DNA of 64,000 nucleotides from JASGKO01 sp049840595 (GTDB taxonomy: Bacteria > Verrucomicrobiota > Verrucomicrobiia > Chthoniobacterales > Chthoniobacteraceae), in NCBI GenBank assembly GCA_049840595.1, contig JASGKO010000029.1, forward strand, positions 62,001 to 126,000. Reading direction: 5' to 3'. Position numbers and translations under genes: made by a program. The notes below the pieces were generated by a model, which worked only from the letters and a program-made list of their open reading frames with translations, did no database searches and was not told the DNA's origin. Of the stretch, positions 59,557 through 64,000 are shown in pieces (the stretch's first letter is position 1; each line of letters begins with the position of its first letter).

Positions 59557-59594
59557 CTTTGCTTTTCTGCGGTGTCCGGTGGAAAACTCCCGCC

Positions 59595-60947
59595 ATGTCG
59601 CAACTGGATTCCTTGCGTGCCGCCGTGGCGGTGTCACCGCAAAACGTGCCTCTGCTGCTGCTCTTCGGTCAGGCCTGCCTGGACGAATGGAGCCCCGATG
59701 AGGGCCGTCAGGCCTTTGAGCGGGTGCTGGCCATCGAACCAGCCAACCCTGCGGCCCGGATTGGCATCGCCAAGATCCTGCACCTCGAAGGCAAGACCTC
59801 CGAGGCGATTGTTCGCATCGAAGCGCTCTTGCATGAACAGCCGGCCCATGCCGCCGCGCTGGTCTTTCTCAGCCGCTTGCAAATGGGCGAGGGGAGTGTC
59901 GGCGAAGCCCGTGCCAATTATCAGCAGGCCCTGCGCCTCGATCCGGCGGCCCGGGATACCGCGCTGGAAAAGGAACTTTATGCCGGTGGCCAAAAGCCCG
60001 CCCCTGCTCCAGAGCCGGAAAAGGTGCTGGCCAACGAAGAGCCGTGGCAGGACTCCGGCAGCGAGAAAAAACCACCCATGGACGTGGACCGTCCGACCAT
60101 CAAGTTCGACGACGTCGGCGGTATGGATGCGGTGAAGGAAGAGATTCGGATGAAGATCATTTATCCGCTCAAGAATCCCGACCTCTTCCGTGCCTACGGC
60201 AAGAAGATCGGCGGCGGCGTGCTGCTCTACGGCCCGCCGGGCTGCGGCAAGACCCTGCTGAGCCGTGCGACCGCGGGCGAGATCCAGGCCAATTTTATTT
60301 CGATCGGCATTCATCAGATTCTCGATCTCTACCTCGGCAACAGCGAGAAGAACCTGCACCAGCTCTTCGAGCTCGCCCGCGACAACGCCCCGGCCATCCT
60401 GTTCTTCGACGAAGTGGATGCGCTGGCCGCCGACCGGAACGACCTGCGCAAGAGCGCCGGGCGCACGCTCATCAATCAATTCCTCGCCGAGATGGACGGC
60501 ACCGCGGGCAACAACGACGGCCTGCTCATCCTCGGCGCGACCAATGCGCCGTGGCATATCGACCCGGCTTTTCGTCGCCCTGGCCGCTTCGACCGCATCC
60601 TCTTCGTCCCGCCGCCCGACGAGCCGGCGCGCGCCTCGGTGATCGAAATCATGGCCCGCAACAAACCGGTCTCGAAGCTGGATATCGACAAGATTGCCCG
60701 CAAGACGAAGGACTTCTCCGGCGCCGATTTGAAGGCGATGTTCGATCTCACCATCGAGCGCGCGCTCGCCCGCGCCATGCGCGAGGGCAAGGTGGTGCCC
60801 ATTGAGACGTCCGATCTGCTCAACACCGCCGCCAGCCTCAAGCCGAGCACCAAGGCTTGGTTCGAGAGCGCAAAGAACTACGCGATCTACAGCAACCAGG
60901 GCGGCTTCTACGACGACGTGCTCACCTTCCTCGGAATCAAAAAATAA
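59595..60947 (+). CDS. TPR-AAA+ ATPase (FtsH/CDC48-class unfoldase-like)
   Basis: A 450-residue protein. Residues 1-125 are TPR-like (LLLLFGQACLDEWSPDEGRQAF, LDPAARDTALEKEL); from about 165 an AAA+ domain follows: FDDVGGMDAVKEEIRMKI, Walker A GPPGCGKT at 213-220, Walker B ILFFDEVDAL, sensor 1 GATNAPWHID, and second-region-of-homology FRRPGRFDRI with two Arg fingers. All are intact. No protease domain is fused, so it is likely an ATP-driven remodelling or unfolding factor, with the TPR region as adaptor. It overlaps the next TPR-membrane gene by one base (TAATG) and is translated with it. Confidence 0.88.
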   Translation: MSQLDSLRAAVAVSPQNVPLLLLFGQACLDEWSPDEGRQAFERVLAIEPANPAARIGIAKILHLEGKTSEAIVRIEALLHEQPAHAAALVFLSRLQMGEGSVGEARANYQQALRLDPAARDTALEKELYAGGQKPAPAPEPEKVLANEEPWQDSGSEKKPPMDVDRPTIKFDDVGGMDAVKEEIRMKIIYPLKNPDLFRAYGKKIGGGVLLYGPPGCGKTLLSRATAGEIQANFISIGIHQILDLYLGNSEKNLHQLFELARDNAPAILFFDEVDALAADRNDLRKSAGRTLINQFLAEMDGTAGNNDGLLILGATNAPWHIDPAFRRPGRFDRILFVPPPDEPARASVIEIMARNKPVSKLDIDKIARKTKDFSGADLKAMFDLTIERALARAMREGKVVPIETSDLLNTAASLKPSTKAWFESAKNYAIYSNQGGFYDDVLTFLGIKK

Positions 60948-62221
60948 TGGACGGCACCGGGGCAGAGCAGGCGCAGATGCAGCGCGGCATTCTCCTGATG
61001 GAGCAGGGCCGCTATGCCGATGCCGCGAACTTCTTCCGCGAAGCCCTGGCGCAGAATCCGCTCAACGCGATGGCCTTCAACCGGCTGGCCGTGTGCGAGC
61101 TGCAGCTTCCCGACCGCAAGAAACAGGCGCTGGAAGCGATCAACTGCGCGATTGAGCGCGAGCCGAATGAGTCTTTTCACCATGCGGTGAAATCGTTTGT
61201 GCTCAGCGCACTGGACCGGGATCGCGAGGCGCTGACCGCGGCCCGCGAGGCGATTGCGCTCGATCCCTTCGACGTCTCCGCGCTCCATGCCGAGGCGCAA
61301 GCGCTACTGGCTCTGGCGCGTTGGGCCGAGGCCGAGCAGACCGCCCGGCGGGCCTTGGAAATGGATGCCGACGACTCCACGGCGGCCAACCAACTTGCGG
61401 TCGCCCTGCGCCTGCAAAACAAGATGGCCGAAAACGCCGCCCAGATCAGCGGCATGCTGGCCCGCGATCCCGAGGATGCTTCCACCCATGCCAATGCGGG
61501 CTGGGCCGCTCTCCAGCGCGGCGACCGCGTCACGGCGGAAAAGCATTTTCTGGAAGCGCTTCGCCTCGACTCGCAGATGATCTCGGCGCGCGAAGGGTTG
61601 CTCCACTCCTTTCGCGCCCGCTCGCCGCTGTATCGCGGGTATTTGAACTACTGCTTTTTCATGCAGCGGTTCAAAAAAGGCAGCCAGTTTCTGATCATCT
61701 TTGGCCTGATGTTCGGTTTCCGGCTGATCACAAACCTCGCCACCCAGGTCTCCATGCCGCTGGGCATCGGCCTGAGCGCGCTTTACCTGCTCTTCGTCTT
61801 TTGGGTCTGGATCGCTCGCGGGGTGGGGAATTTCATTCTGCTCTTCGATCGCTTTGCGAAGCACGCGCTCTGGCCCGGTGAGAAGCGTGAGGCCTGGTTT
61901 GTGGGCGGTGGAGCCGTCTTTGGCTTGTTGGGCGTGATTACCGGCTATGCCATCGGCTCCTATGCGCTCATGTTCATGGCGGGAGGCGTTCTTTGCTCCA
62001 TCATTCCGCTCTCACTCACTTTCACCAACCCTTCGAAACCGGGCAGTATCTTCTTCGGCCTGATCGGATCGCTGGGCTATCTCGAAGCTCTTTGCGTGGT
62101 CTCGGAGGTCGCCTTTCCCAATTTCGTTCCCGCAGGCCTCGCGCTCAGTCTCCTTTACGCGGCTGCGATTGGTGCGATTGCCACGACGTGGCTGGGGAAT
62201 GTGCCATTCTTACGGCGGTGA
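60947..62221 (+). CDS. TPR membrane protein, partner of the preceding AAA+ ATPase
   Basis: A 424-residue protein. The N-terminal half has about five TPRs (GILLMEQGRYADAANFFREALAQNP, ALALARWAEAEQTARRALEMDADDS); the C-terminal half has five or six hydrophobic helices (FLIIFGLMFGFRLITNL, LSALYLLFVFWVWIARG, GLLGVITGYAIGSYALMFMAGGVL). So TPRs face the cytoplasm, on a membrane base. Start codon overlaps the AAA+ stop, implying tight coupling. The pair could be a membrane recruitment platform for the unfoldase; function is inference. Not assigned to a named family. Confidence 0.75.
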   Translation: MDGTGAEQAQMQRGILLMEQGRYADAANFFREALAQNPLNAMAFNRLAVCELQLPDRKKQALEAINCAIEREPNESFHHAVKSFVLSALDRDREALTAAREAIALDPFDVSALHAEAQALLALARWAEAEQTARRALEMDADDSTAANQLAVALRLQNKMAENAAQISGMLARDPEDASTHANAGWAALQRGDRVTAEKHFLEALRLDSQMISAREGLLHSFRARSPLYRGYLNYCFFMQRFKKGSQFLIIFGLMFGFRLITNLATQVSMPLGIGLSALYLLFVFWVWIARGVGNFILLFDRFAKHALWPGEKREAWFVGGGAVFGLLGVITGYAIGSYALMFMAGGVLCSIIPLSLTFTNPSKPGSIFFGLIGSLGYLEALCVVSEVAFPNFVPAGLALSLLYAAAIGAIATTWLGNVPFLRR

Positions 62222-62252
62222 TTAGTTCATCACGATCAGTCGATTTCAGGAT

Positions 62253-62705
62253 ATGCCACGTAACTTTGATGAATTGCTAAATGATTTCTCCGCTTTAAAG
62301 GCGAGTGATTTTGACAACGAAGCCGAAGGCTTGGAAAAGCTTCGTCACCTTACGGAAGAATTGATGACTCATTCACATCCGGAAATGGGAATTTTAGCAC
62401 TGTTTTTGGTGATGGAACGAATGCCGGACACCGAGATGGGAACGCCGGGTCCGCTAGTTCATACGCTGGAGAAAATGAGAGGGTATTACGAACCCGAGCT
62501 GATTGAATCCATCAAACGTCAGCCCTCTAATTTGAGCGTTTGGATGGTAAACCGGATCATGAACGGAACAAATGATGTCAAACAACTTCAGGCTTATTTG
62601 GCTGTGCTTCAGATAGCTGCGAATCATCTAAATGCACCGGAATCCGTAAGATCTGTGGCAGAACATTTCATTGAGCGTCAAAGCCGACGAGTAAAAATCG
62701 TTTGA
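62253..62705 (+). CDS. Hypothetical alpha-helical protein, AT-richer than neighbours
   Basis: A 150-residue, acidic, all-alpha protein without membrane segment (MPRNFDELLNDFSALKASDF... ending ERQSRRVKIV). Codon use is clearly AT-rich compared with the genes on both sides. Size, acidity and helix content resemble small immunity proteins of polymorphic toxin systems, but no toxin gene is seen and no named motif was recognised. It begins 31 bases after the TPR-membrane gene and converges on lipB. Confidence 0.65.
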   Translation: MPRNFDELLNDFSALKASDFDNEAEGLEKLRHLTEELMTHSHPEMGILALFLVMERMPDTEMGTPGPLVHTLEKMRGYYEPELIESIKRQPSNLSVWMVNRIMNGTNDVKQLQAYLAVLQIAANHLNAPESVRSVAEHFIERQSRRVKIV

Positions 62706-62738
62706 GTTTTCCGAGGTAGGATACCCTCTGGTTGCTCC

Positions 62739-63416
62739 TCACTTAATCGGCAGCAACCGATCCAATTCCCGCTCGAAGCACTCCGCAAATTCTGCGGCAA
62801 TCGTCTCCACGCTGACCGGCTGGCCTGCTTCCCGTTCGATATTTGTCATCTCCACGCCTGCGATGCCGCAGGGGGTGATTTGCTGAAAGGCCGAGAGGTC
62901 GCCGCACACGTTCAAGGCAAAGCCGTGCATGCTGATCCAGTGCCGCACGCCGACGCCGATGCTGGCCAGCTTGCGTGGCCCCACCCACACGCCGGTGAGC
63001 CCTTCCCGACGGGTCGCGTCCACGCCGTGGTTTTTGCAGACCAGGATGATGATTTCCTCCAGCGCCCGCAGATACGCGTGCAGATCGCGACCGCGCTTCG
63101 ACAGGTTGAGAATGGGATAACCAACCAACTGGCCGGGGCCGTGATAAGTGGCCTGTCCACCGCGATTGATCTGCACCACGGGGTGGGGGAGATGGGCGGC
63201 ATCGCGCAGGCTCGATTGATCCGGCGTGCGGCCAATCGTGTAAACCGGCTCGTGCTCCAGCAGTAATAGCGTTCCCGCCGGATCGGCATTTCCCTCCCGG
63301 ACCGCTGCGGCCTGCGCGGCGACGATGCGTTCCTGCAGGGCGAGCGCTTCTTCGTAGCCGAGGCGGCCCAGCCATTGGCTGGTCAGCGGAGAATGGATGA
63401 TGGATGTTTCCGGCAC
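62739..63416 (-). CDS. lipB: Lipoyl(octanoyl) transferase
   Basis: A 225-residue LipB, which moves octanoate from acyl carrier protein to lipoate-dependent enzymes. Diagnostic segments are LLLEHEPVYTIGR, INRGGQATYHGPGQLVGYPIL, the Lys in PRKLASIGVGVRHWISMHGFALNV and the nucleophile Cys in FQQITPCGIAGVEMT. Length is normal. It follows ruvC by about 17 bases. Confidence 0.95.
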   Translation of the reverse strand: MPETSIIHSPLTSQWLGRLGYEEALALQERIVAAQAAAVREGNADPAGTLLLLEHEPVYTIGRTPDQSSLRDAAHLPHPVVQINRGGQATYHGPGQLVGYPILNLSKRGRDLHAYLRALEEIIILVCKNHGVDATRREGLTGVWVGPRKLASIGVGVRHWISMHGFALNVCGDLSAFQQITPCGIAGVEMTNIEREAGQPVSVETIAAEFAECFERELDRLLPIK

Positions 63417-63433
63417 GGCAAAAAAATCGGTGA

Positions 63434-63937
63434 TTAGATACGCTCGGGCGGGTTGATGCCCTGCGAAGCTCCATTGTGCCCCTGAAGGTGGGTAAGCGCA
63501 ATCGCAATGGCATCCGCCGCGTCCGGCGGCGGGGTCTCGGTGAGGCCCAGCATCACCCGCACCATGAAGCCGACCTGGTTTTTGCCCGCGGCACCGCGAC
63601 CCGTCACCGCCTGCTTCACGCGGCGGGGGGCATATTCATAAACGGGCAGTCCACGCTCGGCAAAAGCGATGATCGCAGCGGCACGGGCGGCTCCCATGGT
63701 AATCGCAATGCGATGGCTCTGGACGAAGATGATGCCCTCCACCACGGCGGCCTCGGGCTGGTATTGCTTGATCAAATCCGCCAGCCGTTCCCGAATCGCC
63801 ACCAGACAGCCGGAGGGGAGCAGTGCGGGCTTGTTTTTGATCACGCCGAATTCCACCGCGCGAAAGCCCCGGCCCGCTGCTTCCACCACGGCATAACCAG
63901 AGGAACGCAGGGAAGGATCGACAGCCAGAACACGCAT
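63434..63937 (-). CDS. ruvC: Crossover junction endodeoxyribonuclease RuvC
   Basis: A 167-residue Holliday-junction resolvase. The four metal-binding acids are at the expected sites: Asp7 in LAVDPSL, Glu67 in VVEGII, Asp139 and Asp142 in PPDAADAIAIALTH, with GRGAAGKNQV before them. The start MRVLAVDPS is preferred over an ATG six codons upstream because the family begins directly at the first strand. No ruvA or ruvB is in view. It probably heads the ruvC-lipB transcript. Confidence 0.95.
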   Translation of the reverse strand: MRVLAVDPSLRSSGYAVVEAAGRGFRAVEFGVIKNKPALLPSGCLVAIRERLADLIKQYQPEAAVVEGIIFVQSHRIAITMGAARAAAIIAFAERGLPVYEYAPRRVKQAVTGRGAAGKNQVGFMVRVMLGLTETPPPDAADAIAIALTHLQGHNGASQGINPPERI

Positions 63938-64000
63938 GGGCGGCACGGTAGCCATTCACGAGGCCCATGCAAAAGGGAATCCATCCTTCGATGGAAAATT

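Overview
The window reads as ordinary, gene-dense, GC-rich chromosome of a Gram-negative heterotroph. Evidence for the envelope type is an outer-membrane efflux factor, a LolA-like carrier, lipoproteins and a PEP-CTERM sorting signal. The combination of a DUF1800 protein, a PEP-CTERM protein, a XylR-type regulator with a LacI-like sensor and AraC DNA-binding domain, a GH35 beta-galactosidase, mannonate catabolism and many TPR proteins suggests Verrucomicrobiota, perhaps near Chthoniobacterales. That placement is an inference from gene content; no rRNA gene is present. No insertion sequence, prophage, integrase or CRISPR array was seen.

Layout. 1-3.2 kb: end of an unknown gene, then a leftward quinone oxidoreductase, SDR and DUF1800 set. 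3.3-7.7 kb: rightward purA, uppS, a sigma54 activator with a Glu in place of the receiver Asp, and a class IV aminotransferase; purA has a promoter and a strong U-tailed hairpin in front. 7.7-12.4 kb: a LacI-type regulator divergent from an SDR, mannonate dehydratase uxuA and an MFS hexuronate-type transporter, with an inverted-repeat operator between. 12.6-16.6 kb: tRNA-Gln, LolA-like protein, DUF4173 protein, tRNA-Ala, GT87-like membrane protein. 16.9-25.6 kb: a two-component system divergent from a three-gene RND efflux operon plus a beta-propeller protein. 25.7-33.4 kb: DUF1294, AI-2E transporter, a fungal-type cytosine deaminase and a 1774-residue TPR protein with an embedded C39-like peptidase domain. 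33.4-42.1 kb: a tRNA-like element, GH35 beta-galactosidase, CvfB-like protein, XylR-like regulator, hybrid histidine kinase, secreted protein, DUF2905. 42.1-48.1 kb: FHA-adenylate cyclase, PEP-CTERM protein, a TPR protein built of near-identical 126-base repeats, and an orphan modB among palindromic and dispersed repeats. 48.2-50.8 kb: Mn-type pyrophosphatase, SUI1 factor, 3D-domain lipoprotein. 50.9-58.7 kb: leftward kdpABCDE potassium-pump operon with its sensor and regulator. 58.8-64 kb: VIT1-like transporter, TPR-AAA ATPase, TPR membrane protein, a small AT-richer unknown, lipB and ruvC.

At least 13 single-base frameshifts break otherwise complete genes (LacI, MFS, response regulator, RND pump, secreted protein, GH35, kdpD, kdpB, kdpA). 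Both insertions and deletions occur, mostly in short G/C runs, and reading continues cleanly in the next frame. I treat these as probable sequence or assembly errors, not decay, and annotate each as one gene.

The best candidates for something not yet described are the giant TPR/C39 protein (28.1-33.4 kb), the phosphoacceptor-less sigma54 activator (5.4-6.9 kb), the TPR-AAA plus TPR-membrane pair (59.6-62.2 kb), the shortened tRNA-like element (33.4 kb) and the U-tailed hairpin in the purA leader (3.36 kb).
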